This document shows positions 18,632 through 27,673 of a stretch of DNA of 64,000 nt, in pieces. The number at the start of each line of letters is the position of its first letter. Positions within the stretch are counted from its first letter, which is position 1. Under the pieces are notes generated by a model, which did not search any database, was not told where the DNA came from, and worked only from the letters and a program-made list of their open reading frames with translations. Origin of the DNA: Pelagibacterales bacterium SAG-MED20 (GTDB taxonomy: Bacteria > Pseudomonadota > Alphaproteobacteria > Pelagibacterales > Pelagibacteraceae); assembly GCA_014653975.1 (NCBI GenBank), contig JACWDR010000001.1, positions 90,001-154,000 on the forward strand, written 5' to 3'. Made by a program: the position numbers and the translations under genes.

Positions 18632-19462
18632 CTATTTTTCTCTAAATTTGTCAGCTTCAAAAACACCTAGAACGTGAAAATCTTGACAATGAAGTCCCAA
18701 TTCCTCTAAAGATTTTTGAACTTTTGGATCTTCTATGTGACCATCAAGATCACATAAGAAAAAATATGACTTGAACGAATTTTGTTCAGGATAACTCTGA
18801 AGTTTTGTAAGGTTAACACCATTTATAGCAAAACCACCTAATGATTGATAAAGAGCTGCGGGCTTACTTTTTAATTTAAATAAAAAAGAAGTGATATATT
18901 TTTTATTCTCAAACTCTGGTTGCAAAACCTCTTTACCCATAACTAAAAATCTAGTCGCATTTCCGCTTTCGTTTTCTATATTCGGTGCAAGTATTTTTAA
19001 TTTATAAATGCTTGCACTTAGCGATGAGGCTATAGCCGCTTCACTTTTAATTTTATTTTTTGAAATAGCTTCTGCCGAACCTGCAGTGTCAGCCCTAATA
19101 TGCTCAGTCAAATTATTCTTTTTTATAAATTTCGAACATTGGTATAATCCTTGAGCATGCGAGTAAACATCTTTTATATCACTTAAATTACTATCTGGTT
19201 GACCTAATAAGTTATGTTCAACTTTTAAAAAATGTTCTTCATAAATATTCAATCTATATTTAAAGATTAAATATTCTATTCCTATATTTCCCGTAATTCT
19301 ATTTGACTCAGGTATTACAATTTTTGAATCTTTTTCTGAAGATGCCTGTAAAAAACATTCATCAAAAGTTTTACATGGTATAATTTCTGCCTTGGGTTCA
19401 ATTTCTAATGCTGCTAAATGAGAGTAGGCACCAAAAGTTCCTTGAAAATAAATTTTGCTCAT
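18632..19462 (-). CDS. pheA: Prephenate dehydratase
   Basis: A 276-aa monofunctional enzyme converting prephenate to phenylpyruvate for phenylalanine synthesis; no chorismate mutase domain is fused. The N-terminal dehydratase domain opens with YFQGTFGAYSH and carries the catalytic NATRFLVMG motif near residue 167. The C-terminal ACT domain (about residues 190-270) has PAALYQSLGGFAINGVNLTKLQSYP. Alphaproteobacterial relatives usually have LESY where this has LQSY, so feedback control by Phe could differ. It lies 1 nt after kdsB. Confidence 0.95.
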   Translation of the reverse strand: MSKIYFQGTFGAYSHLAALEIEPKAEIIPCKTFDECFLQASSEKDSKIVIPESNRITGNIGIEYLIFKYRLNIYEEHFLKVEHNLLGQPDSNLSDIKDVYSHAQGLYQCSKFIKKNNLTEHIRADTAGSAEAISKNKIKSEAAIASSLSASIYKLKILAPNIENESGNATRFLVMGKEVLQPEFENKKYITSFLFKLKSKPAALYQSLGGFAINGVNLTKLQSYPEQNSFKSYFFLCDLDGHIEDPKVQKSLEELGLHCQDFHVLGVFEADKFREK

Positions 19463-19463
19463 T

Positions 19464-20204
19464 TCAAGATTTATATTCCATAATCTTTTTTATAGCTAGA
19501 TATTCTTCTCTAGTATCAACTCCTATAGGAGAAGAGTTTGCTAACGCAACATGTATTTTAAATTCATTATCTAGCGCTCTTAATTGTTCTAGTCTATTTG
19601 CTTTCTCATTTTTTGTTTGATTTAAATTTACAAGTTTTTCTAATACACTTACTTTATAAGAATAGATTCCTATATGATGATAAATATTTTCACTAATTTT
19701 TGACAGATTTTCTCTAGTAAAATTTAATGCAAGCGTAAAATCATTATCCTCTAATTTGCTTTCTGTTATTACTTTAACTACATTTTTATTGTTTTGCATT
19801 TTGTTATCTTTAATTATGGCTGCCAAAGTTCCAATTTCAGTATTATTATAAACCATTAGATTATTTAAATTAATAATGTCATTCTTATCAATATTAGGTT
19901 CATCTCCTTGTAAATTTATTATGTAATCAATATTTTTTATATCTAGTTTTTTATAGGCTTCAAAAATTCTATCTGTTCCTGTTTTATGATTGCTACTTGT
20001 TAGAATTCCTTTGCCCCCATTTTTTAAAACATCTTCTAAAACTTCCTTATCTTCTGTTGCGACTACCACTTCACCTATATCTGCTTCTTGAGCTCTCTTA
20101 AAAACATGAGAAATTATCGATAAATTATTGATTTTCAAAAGTGGCTTACCTGGTAATCTGGTAGCTGCCATTCTTGAAGGTATTAATATCAGTGTTTTTT
20201 TCAT
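19464..20204 (-). CDS. kdsB: 3-deoxy-manno-octulosonate cytidylyltransferase
   Basis: A 246-aa nucleotidyltransferase making CMP-KDO, the activated sugar for the lipopolysaccharide inner core. It has the signature IPSRMAATRLPGKPL (residues 7-21) and the metal-site motif NLQGDEPNID. The C-terminal LEQLRALDN is also typical of KdsB. Length is standard. The pair kdsB-pheA opposite a membrane cytochrome c gene is a conserved alphaproteobacterial arrangement. kdsD (about 26 kb) supplies the same pathway. Confidence 0.97.
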   Translation of the reverse strand: MKKTLILIPSRMAATRLPGKPLLKINNLSIISHVFKRAQEADIGEVVVATEDKEVLEDVLKNGGKGILTSSNHKTGTDRIFEAYKKLDIKNIDYIINLQGDEPNIDKNDIINLNNLMVYNNTEIGTLAAIIKDNKMQNNKNVVKVITESKLEDNDFTLALNFTRENLSKISENIYHHIGIYSYKVSVLEKLVNLNQTKNEKANRLEQLRALDNEFKIHVALANSSPIGVDTREEYLAIKKIMEYKS

Positions 20205-20299
20205 TATAAAATTACTTACTTTGTGCGTCTAACAGACACAAAATTTAAAATTAACTTTTCTTTAATTATCATGTTATATGTCCAAATAATAATTTTAAA

Positions 20300-20839
20300 A
20301 TGGATTCGTTCGAACTAAATAAAATCATTGCTGCAATCTTAATGGTTGCACTACTTGTAATAGGCTTAGGAAAAATTGCAGATGGTGTTTTTTATGTAAA
20401 AAAACCAGAAAATCCAGGCTACAAAGTTGAAGTAGAAAATCAATCCACTGTTACAGCTACTCAAGTATCAGCAGCTAAAACTAAAATTGATATTGTTGCT
20501 CTAATGGCTAAAGGAGACGTTGAAAGTGGTAAAAAAGTTTTTAAAAAATGTGCTGCATGTCACTCTATCAAAAAGGGTGGTGGAAATAAAATTGGCCCAG
20601 CGCTTTATAATGTTGTTGGTAGAAAGGTTGGGGGTTTAGATGACTATAAATATTCTAAAGCATTGGCTGCATATGGTAAAGAATGGACATTTGAAGAGTT
20701 AAATGGATTTTTACTAAAGCCTGCTACTTATTTAAAGGGAACTAAAATGGCCTATGCTGGTTTAAGAAAAGAGGTAGATAGAGCTTCTGTAATTAAATAC
20801 TTAAATGAAAGTGGTGATACTCCGAAACCTCTACCTTAA
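20300..20839 (+). CDS. Membrane-anchored class I cytochrome c (CycM type)
   Basis: A 179-aa protein with an N-terminal uncleaved membrane anchor (about residues 8-26), a flexible linker of roughly 45 residues, and a cytochrome c domain. The single heme site is CAACH near residues 84-88, and the likely axial Met is in GTKMAYAG near residue 150. CycM-type cytochromes carry electrons from the bc1 complex to terminal oxidase on the periplasmic face. The location opposite kdsB matches the alphaproteobacterial cycM locus. It converges on argF with a 9-nt overlap. Confidence 0.93.
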   Translation: MDSFELNKIIAAILMVALLVIGLGKIADGVFYVKKPENPGYKVEVENQSTVTATQVSAAKTKIDIVALMAKGDVESGKKVFKKCAACHSIKKGGGNKIGPALYNVVGRKVGGLDDYKYSKALAAYGKEWTFEELNGFLLKPATYLKGTKMAYAGLRKEVDRASVIKYLNESGDTPKPLP

Positions 20840-21760
20840 TTTACCAAAACAATACATTAAAATACTTTTTTGTACATGAACCCTATTTAATGCTTGTATC
20901 CAAACTTTAGAATTTTTTCCTAAAAAGACTTCATCTGAAACCTCTGATCCTCTTGGTAAACAATGTAAAAAAGTTACATCTTTTTTAGCAAAACCAATCA
21001 ATTTAGTATTAATTTGAAAATTCTTGAAGTTTTTAATCTTTATAGTCTTATTAACTTTGTCATTCAAAGAAATAACTTTATCTGAAAAAATTACGTCTGC
21101 ATTTCTTGCTGCTTTTTTAGCATCATGATAAAAATTAATATTTCCTTTATACTTTTTTATCCATTCAAGTACAAATTTTTTAGGTTTATATTTTTTAGGG
21201 CAACCAATACTTAATTTAAAAGAAAACTTAATAGAGGCAGCAATTAAACTATTTAGAACATTATTTGAGTCTCCAATCCAACAGATATTTAATTTTGAAA
21301 TAGATTTTTTTTTAATTTCTTCAACTGTAAAAATATCTGATAAAACTTGTGTTGGATGTGATGATGGACTCAATCCATTAATAATAGGTATTGTTAAAGC
21401 TTTACTAAATTCTTCTATCTTTTTATCACTATCAGTCCTCAACATAAAGCCATCACCATAAGTGGACAAGATTTTTGCAGTATCAGCTAAACTTTCACCT
21501 CCTTTACCCAAATGTAACTCATTAGCTTTAATATTAATTGTCCCTCCACCCAATTGTTTAATTGCAAGATAAAAGCTCAATCTAGTTCTTGAACTTGCCT
21601 TTTCAAACATTTGAATAAGTAATTTTCCTTTTAAAGGATTGTCTTTATCAACATCAAGAGTGTTAAAACTTTTTCTTTTTCTTTTTCTTTTTTTTGCATC
21701 ATCTATGATTTTTCTAAGATCTTTTGCTGGAATATCTTTAAGATTAATAAAATGTTTCAT
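20831..21760 (-). CDS. argF: Ornithine carbamoyltransferase
   Basis: A 309-aa enzyme making citrulline from ornithine and carbamoyl phosphate. The carbamoyl-phosphate loop is FEKASSRTRLSF (usual form STRTR). HPTQVLSD and the HCLP motif (FLHCLPRGSEV) are intact. The ornithine-binding SMG loop of typical enzymes reads SLN here (VISLNDKVNK), an unusual change. Length and neighbour argD (2 nt upstream in the same operon) support the identity. Confidence 0.93.
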   Translation of the reverse strand: MKHFINLKDIPAKDLRKIIDDAKKRKRKRKSFNTLDVDKDNPLKGKLLIQMFEKASSRTRLSFYLAIKQLGGGTINIKANELHLGKGGESLADTAKILSTYGDGFMLRTDSDKKIEEFSKALTIPIINGLSPSSHPTQVLSDIFTVEEIKKKSISKLNICWIGDSNNVLNSLIAASIKFSFKLSIGCPKKYKPKKFVLEWIKKYKGNINFYHDAKKAARNADVIFSDKVISLNDKVNKTIKIKNFKNFQINTKLIGFAKKDVTFLHCLPRGSEVSDEVFLGKNSKVWIQALNRVHVQKSILMYCFGKLR

Positions 21761-21762
21761 AA

Positions 21763-22929
21763 TTATTTATAGTTTAAACAAACTTTTTTAATAATATTTA
21801 TTGCTAAATCAATTTCTTTTTTTTTAACATTAAGCGGGGGTAAAATTCTTATAACATTTTCTGCCGCTCTTATTGTTAACAACTTATTATCCATTAATTT
21901 TTTAACAAATTTTGTTTGATCATCAAATAATTGTAAACCAATTAAAAAACCTACGCCTCTTACCTCTTTAATAATTTTTGGATACTCTTCTTTAAGTTTA
22001 TTTAGCTCTGAGTGAAAATATTTTGAGAGTTTTTGAACATTTTTAAGAAACCCTTTTTTAAATATTTGATCTAAAACTGCATTACCAACTGACATTGCTA
22101 GAGGGTTTCCACCAAAAGTAGAGCCGTGTGTTCCTGGTGTTATTCCAGAAGCAGCTTTTTTATTCATCAAGACTGCCCCAAGGGGAAAACCACCTCCTAT
22201 ACCCTTAGCTATTGGGACAATATCGGGCTTAACTTTTGAGTTATCAAATGCAAAAAAATTACCTGATCTTCCTATACCACACTGGACTTCGTCTAAAATT
22301 AAAAGAATTTTCTTTTGATTACAAATTTTTCTAAGTTCTTTTAAGCACCAATCAGGCACAACTTTAATGCCTCCCTCTCCCATAACAGTTTCAATCATAA
22401 TTGCAGCTGTTTTACTTGTTATAGACCTTTTTAATGATTTATGATCTCCGAATTCAAAATGATCAAAACCATCAACTTTTGGGCCAAAACCCTCTGTCAT
22501 TTTTTTTGATCCACTTGCGTAAATTGCTGCTAAAGTTCTTCCATGAAATGAGTTTTTAACACAAAGAATTCTATTTTTCTTAGGTTGACCAATCGAATAA
22601 AAATACCTTCTTGCAATTTTAATTGCCGCTTCTGTTGCTTCTGTTCCTGAGTTTTGAAAGATAACATAATCTGCAAATGTTTTTTGAGTTAATCTTTTAG
22701 CTAATCTTTCCCCTTCTGGAATTTGAAAAGAATTAGACACATGCCAAATCTTTTTTGATTGTTTTGTAAGAGCCTTTATTAAATATGGATTTGCATGCCC
22801 AAAAGAATTTACTGCAATTCCACTTACAAAGTCTAAATATTTCTTTCCATTAGTTGAGTATAAAAAACTACCTTTTCCTTTCTTAAATGAAATTTTTCTT
22901 CTATTATAATTTTTTGCTAGAGCACTCAT
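21763..22929 (-). CDS. argD: Acetylornithine/succinyldiaminopimelate aminotransferase
   Basis: A 388-aa class III PLP aminotransferase. It has FQNSGTEATEAAIK (about residue 96), HGRTLAA, and LILDEVQCGIGRSG. The PLP lysine lies in PIAKGIGGGFPLGA near residue 242, and THGSTFGGNPLA follows. It makes N-acetylornithine for arginine; family members often also act in DAP synthesis, and dapD and dapE are in this window. It precedes argF in a two-gene unit, near gcrA, a common alphaproteobacterial neighbourhood. Confidence 0.96.
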   Translation of the reverse strand: MSALAKNYNRRKISFKKGKGSFLYSTNGKKYLDFVSGIAVNSFGHANPYLIKALTKQSKKIWHVSNSFQIPEGERLAKRLTQKTFADYVIFQNSGTEATEAAIKIARRYFYSIGQPKKNRILCVKNSFHGRTLAAIYASGSKKMTEGFGPKVDGFDHFEFGDHKSLKRSITSKTAAIMIETVMGEGGIKVVPDWCLKELRKICNQKKILLILDEVQCGIGRSGNFFAFDNSKVKPDIVPIAKGIGGGFPLGAVLMNKKAASGITPGTHGSTFGGNPLAMSVGNAVLDQIFKKGFLKNVQKLSKYFHSELNKLKEEYPKIIKEVRGVGFLIGLQLFDDQTKFVKKLMDNKLLTIRAAENVIRILPPLNVKKKEIDLAINIIKKVCLNYK

Positions 22930-22932
22930 ATT

Positions 22933-23745
22933 TTAAGATTTTATTTTATAGCCTTTTTTGTAAAGGTAAAAAGCCATAAACCACATTACAAAACTTAATA
23001 TTAATAAAAATATCATTCCTAAGATAATTGAACCATCTGATGTTCCAAGAAAACCATATCTAAATCCATCAATCATATAAAAAAAAGGATTTATATGACT
23101 TATAGTTTGAAAAAAATTTGGCAGTTTATCAATCGAGTAAAAAACTCCTGATAAAAAACTTAATGGAGTAATTACAAAATTAGTTACAGTGGCTGTGTGA
23201 TCAAATTTTTCAGCCCAAAGACCAGTAATAAATCCTAAACCTCCTAATATAAAAGAGCTTAAAAATCCAAAAATAAAAATGTAAAGAATACTATGTATAG
23301 GGACTTCCACTATTATAGAAAAAACTATTATTGAAATTATGGCAATTAAAAAACTTCGAGTTATAGATGCTAGAATTATTGCTAGTGATACCTCCAGCGC
23401 TGATAAAGGTGCATAAAGCATATCAACAATATTTCCTTGAATTTTAGATATCATTAGAGAAGATACAGAGTGACTAAATGACTGAGTGAGTATACTCATT
23501 GCAATCAAACCAGGTGCCAAAAAGGTAATAAAAGAGTGCCCAAGAACATCCCCTCTATCATTGCCTAAGGCTAAAGATAAAACCGACAAAAAAAGCAAAC
23601 TTGATACAAGTGGAGATAGAAGAGTTTGCTGCCAAACTGCCATAAATCTATTGCACTCTTTTAACCACAAACTTTTAAAACCAATCCAGTTTATAAAACC
23701 AAATCTTATTACTTTAATTTGATATTTTTTATTTAATTCAACCAT
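22933..23745 (-). CDS. ABC-2 type transporter permease
   Basis: A polytopic membrane protein of about 270 aa with roughly six hydrophobic segments. It begins, after a soluble N-terminus, with the YadH-like pattern FKSLWLKECNRFMAVWQQTLLSPLV. It ends with the segment LSFLSGVFYSIDKLP and a final helix. I prefer the internal start MVELNKK (23745) to the track start at 23790, whose first 15 residues are not family-like. No ATPase partner is adjacent, so the substrate cannot be inferred. It lies 3 nt before argD and may be co-transcribed with it. Confidence 0.88.
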   Translation of the reverse strand: MVELNKKYQIKVIRFGFINWIGFKSLWLKECNRFMAVWQQTLLSPLVSSLLFLSVLSLALGNDRGDVLGHSFITFLAPGLIAMSILTQSFSHSVSSLMISKIQGNIVDMLYAPLSALEVSLAIILASITRSFLIAIISIIVFSIIVEVPIHSILYIFIFGFLSSFILGGLGFITGLWAEKFDHTATVTNFVITPLSFLSGVFYSIDKLPNFFQTISHINPFFYMIDGFRYGFLGTSDGSIILGMIFLLILSFVMWFMAFYLYKKGYKIKS

Positions 23746-23869
23746 AAGTAAACATATATAAAGATTTTTAATTAATTGTGTAAAAAACAAAAAAATCTAT
23801 TGTTTTTTTCTACATCCTATGTGATCTATATATAGTTATAATAATTAATTAAAATACTAAATATAGATT

Positions 23870-24373
23870 ATGAGCTGGAATGATGAAAAAGTTGCTAAAT
23901 TAAAAGAGCTTTGGGGACATGGTAATACAGCGAGTCAAATTGCAGAAATTATAGGTGGCATCAGTAGAAATGCGGTTATCGGTAAAGCACATAGATTAAA
24001 TCTATCTTCCAAAATAAAAGTTAGAAATGCTTCATCAAAACAAAATTTTCAAAATAAAGATGAAAATAATAATGGAGTGTCAAAACGAGGGAGAAAAAGT
24101 AAATTTCAGTCTTTAATTATTGAAAAAGATTTTGAACCTGAAAACCCTAAAAAGTTAGAAGAATTAGATGAAAATTCATGTAAATGGCCCATTGGTCACC
24201 CTGAAGAAGAATCATTTTATTTTTGTGGTAGATCCTCTTTAAAAGATTTTTCATATTGTAAACTTCATTTACTATATGCATATCAACAAAAAACTAAAGG
24301 TAAAGAGGATGATGCTTCTGACAAAGAAGAAGAGGCTTCTCAATATACTGAAAAAAAAATTAACACTGCCTAA
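23870..24373 (+). CDS. gcrA: GcrA family cell cycle regulator
   Basis: A 167-aa protein with the GcrA N-terminal helix-turn-helix (SWNDEKVAKLKELWGHGNTA...ISRNAVIGKAHRL, residues 2-45). A charged linker and a C-terminal sigma70-binding-type domain with SCKWPIGHP and FCGRSSL...YCKLH follow. In Caulobacter GcrA works with sigma70 at promoters methylated in GANTC by CcrM. It is retained here in a very small genome. It is transcribed divergently from the permease-argD-argF unit; a TATAAT-like box lies at 23837-23842. Confidence 0.95.
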   Translation: MSWNDEKVAKLKELWGHGNTASQIAEIIGGISRNAVIGKAHRLNLSSKIKVRNASSKQNFQNKDENNNGVSKRGRKSKFQSLIIEKDFEPENPKKLEELDENSCKWPIGHPEEESFYFCGRSSLKDFSYCKLHLLYAYQQKTKGKEDDASDKEEEASQYTEKKINTA

Positions 24374-24505
24374 AATTAATTGTAAAAAAACTTAATATAT
24401 TTTTTATCAGCCTGTTCCATAATAAGTTAGAAAATTAAAAATATTAGAACATAAATAAAATCAGCTGAAGTAAATAATTTATATCTGAATTTTTAAAAAT
24501 TATTT
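24374..24505. other. short A+T-rich intergenic region
   Basis: The 132 bases between convergent gcrA and the NDUFA9-like gene show no tRNA, ORF or convincing terminator. A run near 24490 (TAAAAATTATTTTTAA) is nearly self-complementary and might serve as a weak bidirectional transcript end, but base composition alone could explain it. Confidence 0.4.
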
Positions 24506-25471
24506 TTAATTTATAGTATTATATTTCTTAGTAGAGAACTGCCCACCTTCTCTCCACATATAGCAATATTTTTCAACTTCTTTCTCAAAAACTCTTACGC
24601 TCGGAATTCCTATATCAGAGTTAGTTTGATATTTTTTAGATGGAATATTGTCATATTTTAAAAGTTTAAGCTGGTCTAATGTTAATAATGGTTTTGGAAA
24701 TAATTGAAAAAAATTTGCAGATACTTTTGCTAAAAAAAGAGGCATTGGTAAAAGAATTCTATTTTTATCAATAAGTTTTAATAATTTTTTTAATATTTCT
24801 TTCAGCGAAATTATTTCTGGGCCAACGCACTCAATTGTTTTAGAATATATATTTTTAGAAATAATTTGATAAATTATATCTGTTAAATCAGAGCAATGAA
24901 TTGGGGCAAACTTTGTGACTCCATTATAATAGAGTGGAAAAATTGGAAGTCTATTTAAAAGTGTCATAAAATTTGTAGTAAAATTATCATCCACAGAGTA
25001 AACTATTGATGGTCTTAATATTGTTGCTAAAGGAAAGCTTTTTTGAATACTAGACTCACCTTCTAACTTACTTTTTGCATACTCTGAGTCATTTGCATCA
25101 TTAATGCCTAGTGCTGACAAATGAATAAATTGTTGAACTTTATATTCCTTGCAAAGTTTGGCTAAAATAGATGGAAAAATAGAATGAACATTTTTAAAAG
25201 TACTACCTTTTCCACTTTCATACAAAATACCAATTAAATTAATACAGATATCTGTCTTACTAAATAGTCTTCTAATCTTAGATTCGTCAAAAATATTAGC
25301 TTCTACAATATCTATATAACCTGGATTGGCTTGAGTCTTTATTACATATCCTTTTTGATGGAGATTCCTAGTAACTACAGTTACTTTATAATTATTTTTG
25401 GTAAGCTTTCTAATCAAATGACGACCTATTTGACCGCTCCCGCCAAAAATTAGACAATTTTTTGCTTTCAT
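24506..25471 (-). CDS. Complex I NDUFA9-like NAD(P)-binding (atypical SDR) protein
   Basis: A 321-aa Rossmann-fold protein. The dinucleotide-binding glycine motif is GGSGQIGRHLIRKL (residues 9-22). HLSALGINDANDSEYAKSKLEGE holds the atypical SDR Tyr-x3-Lys region, and LRPSIVYSVDDNF follows. This is the pattern of alphaproteobacterial relatives of mitochondrial NDUFA9, an accessory subunit of NADH:quinone oxidoreductase. Other atypical SDRs look similar, so the link with complex I is probable rather than shown. It is divergent from the ribonuclease D gene over only 16 bp. Confidence 0.85.
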   Translation of the reverse strand: MKAKNCLIFGGSGQIGRHLIRKLTKNNYKVTVVTRNLHQKGYVIKTQANPGYIDIVEANIFDESKIRRLFSKTDICINLIGILYESGKGSTFKNVHSIFPSILAKLCKEYKVQQFIHLSALGINDANDSEYAKSKLEGESSIQKSFPLATILRPSIVYSVDDNFTTNFMTLLNRLPIFPLYYNGVTKFAPIHCSDLTDIIYQIISKNIYSKTIECVGPEIISLKEILKKLLKLIDKNRILLPMPLFLAKVSANFFQLFPKPLLTLDQLKLLKYDNIPSKKYQTNSDIGIPSVRVFEKEVEKYCYMWREGGQFSTKKYNTIN

Positions 25472-25487
25472 ATATATATATTTACAG

Positions 25488-26099
25488 ATGAATATTGATA
25501 TTAAACTTCACAAGAATGATCTACCAGAAGATTTAGATTTAGGCAATATTATAGCGGTTGATGGAGAATTTATGGGACTCAACGTTAAACGTGATCCACT
25601 ATGCCTCATTCAAATCTCTAGCGGAAACTCAGATGCACATATTATTCAGTTGGATAGATCTAATTACAAAGCACCAAATTTAAATAAAATTCTTTCTGAT
25701 GAAAAAATAGCAAAAATATTTCATTATGGCAGAGCGGATATGGCTCACATTAAATACTATTTAAAAACAGAAACTAAAAATATTCTAGACACCAAAATTG
25801 CCTCTAAGTTAGCCAGATCTTATTCTGACAGTCATTCCCTTAAAACTTTAATTAAAGAATTCGTTAATATAGATATTAGCAAACAGTTTCAAAGCTCTGA
25901 CTTCGGAGGCGAACTAACTCCTGCCCAGCTAAAATATTGTGCTAATGATGTAGTTTATTTACATAAAATACATGAAGAACTAAACAAAATTCTTGTACGA
26001 GAAAACAGAATTAATTTGTACAATGATTGTTTAAAATTTTTAAAAACAAGAGTTGAACTTGATTTAGCTTTATTTAAAGATGATATATGGGCTCATTAA
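25488..26099 (+). CDS. Ribonuclease D-like 3'-5' exonuclease
   Basis: A 203-aa DEDD exonuclease of the RNase D type without HRDC domains. Visible motifs are VDGEFMGL (Asp and Glu of ExoI), FHYGRADM (ExoII) and YCANDVVYLHKIHEEL (ExoIII with Tyr and Asp). The short form is common in Alphaproteobacteria, where it trims tRNA 3' ends and related RNAs. It abuts kdsD with no gap (stop at 26099, start at 26100), so it heads the long plus-strand run. Confidence 0.92.
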   Translation: MNIDIKLHKNDLPEDLDLGNIIAVDGEFMGLNVKRDPLCLIQISSGNSDAHIIQLDRSNYKAPNLNKILSDEKIAKIFHYGRADMAHIKYYLKTETKNILDTKIASKLARSYSDSHSLKTLIKEFVNIDISKQFQSSDFGGELTPAQLKYCANDVVYLHKIHEELNKILVRENRINLYNDCLKFLKTRVELDLALFKDDIWAH

Positions 26100-27071
26100 A
26101 TGAAAAAAAAAGATTATAAAAAAATTGCAAAAGATGTAATTAATCTAGAAATTCAGGCTCTAAAAAAATTAAAAAAATCTATAAATAGCTCTTTTGAAGA
26201 TGCTGTTACTGCCATTTCAAAATGTCAGTCTAAGGTAGTTTTGTGTGGAGTTGGAAAAAGTGGACTTATTGCTGCAAAAATTGCAGCAACACTTTCTTCA
26301 GTTGGAACCCCTTCGTTTTCTCTCTCAGCAAATGACTGCTCACATGGAGACTTAGGCAGTATTTCAAAAAAAGATATTTTAATATTAATTAGCTATTCTG
26401 GATCTACTGAAGAACTAAAAAATATAATAAAATATGCAAATCGAAATAAAATTACTTTAATTGGCATAATGTCAAAAAAAAATTCAATTTTGTACAAGGC
26501 AGCTGACATTAAACTTTTTATACCTGAAGTTACTGAGGCTGGCCTAGGGATTGTTCCAACGTCTAGCACAATAAATCAATTAAGTATTGGTGATGCTTTA
26601 GCGGTAGCTACATTAAATAAAAAAAATATAGGTAAAAAAGATTTTAAAAAATTTCATCCTTCTGGAAATTTAGGTGCAAAACTTAAGACAGTTGAAGATA
26701 TAATGTTAACTAAAGATAGAGTTCCTTTTATAAATGAAAATTCAAATATGAAAATTGCTCTTAAAACTTTGACTCAAAAAAAATTAGGGACTCTTATTGT
26801 TAAAAATATAAAAGGAGAAACAACAGGGATTATCACTGATGGACAAATAAGACGATTCGGTCAAAAAAACCAAAATTTACATAACTTAAAGGTCAAAGAG
26901 GTTATGACTAAAAACCCAATTAAAGTTAATAAAGATATTTTAGCGCAAAAAGCTCTTTCGATAATGAATGAAAAAAAAATTACAAGTCTATGTGTAAATA
27001 GTTCTAAGAAAAAAAATAAAACAATTGGTATTATTCATATTCATAACATTCTTGGGGCTAATATCTATTAA
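26100..27071 (+). CDS. kdsD: Arabinose-5-phosphate isomerase (KpsF/GutQ family)
   Basis: A 323-aa enzyme with an N-terminal SIS domain (CGVGKSGLIAAKIAATLSS, then SYSGSTEELKN) and two C-terminal CBS domains from about residue 200 (EDIMLTKDRVP, VKEVMTKNPIKV). It interconverts ribulose-5-phosphate and arabinose-5-phosphate, the first step to KDO. The histidine loop reads ANDCSHGDLG. It precedes lptC and lptB, as in other Proteobacteria, so this is an LPS synthesis/export cluster. Confidence 0.95.
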   Translation: MKKKDYKKIAKDVINLEIQALKKLKKSINSSFEDAVTAISKCQSKVVLCGVGKSGLIAAKIAATLSSVGTPSFSLSANDCSHGDLGSISKKDILILISYSGSTEELKNIIKYANRNKITLIGIMSKKNSILYKAADIKLFIPEVTEAGLGIVPTSSTINQLSIGDALAVATLNKKNIGKKDFKKFHPSGNLGAKLKTVEDIMLTKDRVPFINENSNMKIALKTLTQKKLGTLIVKNIKGETTGIITDGQIRRFGQKNQNLHNLKVKEVMTKNPIKVNKDILAQKALSIMNEKKITSLCVNSSKKKNKTIGIIHIHNILGANIY

Positions 27072-27076
27072 AAATA

Positions 27077-27673
27077 ATGCAAAAAAAAGTATTATTACAA
27101 TTTTTTTTATTTTCACTTATTTTGGTGATGGGAATTTTTTTTTATAGAACTTATTTTTACGATAAAAATGAAGAAATACCTTTACAGAACAATACTACTC
27201 AAAAAATGAATAGTGAAAACAAAAAATCTAATATTATTTACAACATTGAGTACATTGCTGAGGACAGAAACGGAAACAGCTATATAATTAAATCTGACTA
27301 TGGAGAATTAAAAAGTGATAATTCAAATTTAATTACACTAAAGGAAGTTTTGGCAGTCATAAATATTAAAAATTCATCTCCCATTAAAATCTACTCAGAT
27401 CATGCTATATACAACAATACAAGCTATGATACCGAGTTTTATGGGAATGTAAGAGTAACCTACATTGATCACAATATTACTTCAGATAATTTAGATTTGT
27501 ACTTTAAAAAAGATTTGGCATATATTTCAAATAATGTGGTCTATAAAAACTTGAATACCACCCTTCAAGCAGATAAAATAGAAATGGACTTAGTAACAAA
27601 AAATTCGAATATATACATGAATAATAAATTTCGAAAAGTAAAAGTTACAAACAAAAAAAATGGCTATAATTAA
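27077..27673 (+). CDS. lptC: LPS export ABC transporter periplasmic protein LptC
   Basis: A 198-aa protein with one N-terminal membrane helix (about residues 6-24) and a periplasmic beta-rich LptC domain. Recognisable strands include GNSYIIKSDYGEL, IYSDHAIYNNTSYDTEFYGNV and ITSDNLDLYF. LptC passes lipopolysaccharide from LptBFG to LptA. Its 3' end overlaps lptB by 14 nt. The lptA gene that usually lies between lptC and lptB is absent. Confidence 0.9.
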   Translation: MQKKVLLQFFLFSLILVMGIFFYRTYFYDKNEEIPLQNNTTQKMNSENKKSNIIYNIEYIAEDRNGNSYIIKSDYGELKSDNSNLITLKEVLAVINIKNSSPIKIYSDHAIYNNTSYDTEFYGNVRVTYIDHNITSDNLDLYFKKDLAYISNNVVYKNLNTTLQADKIEMDLVTKNSNIYMNNKFRKVKVTNKKNGYN

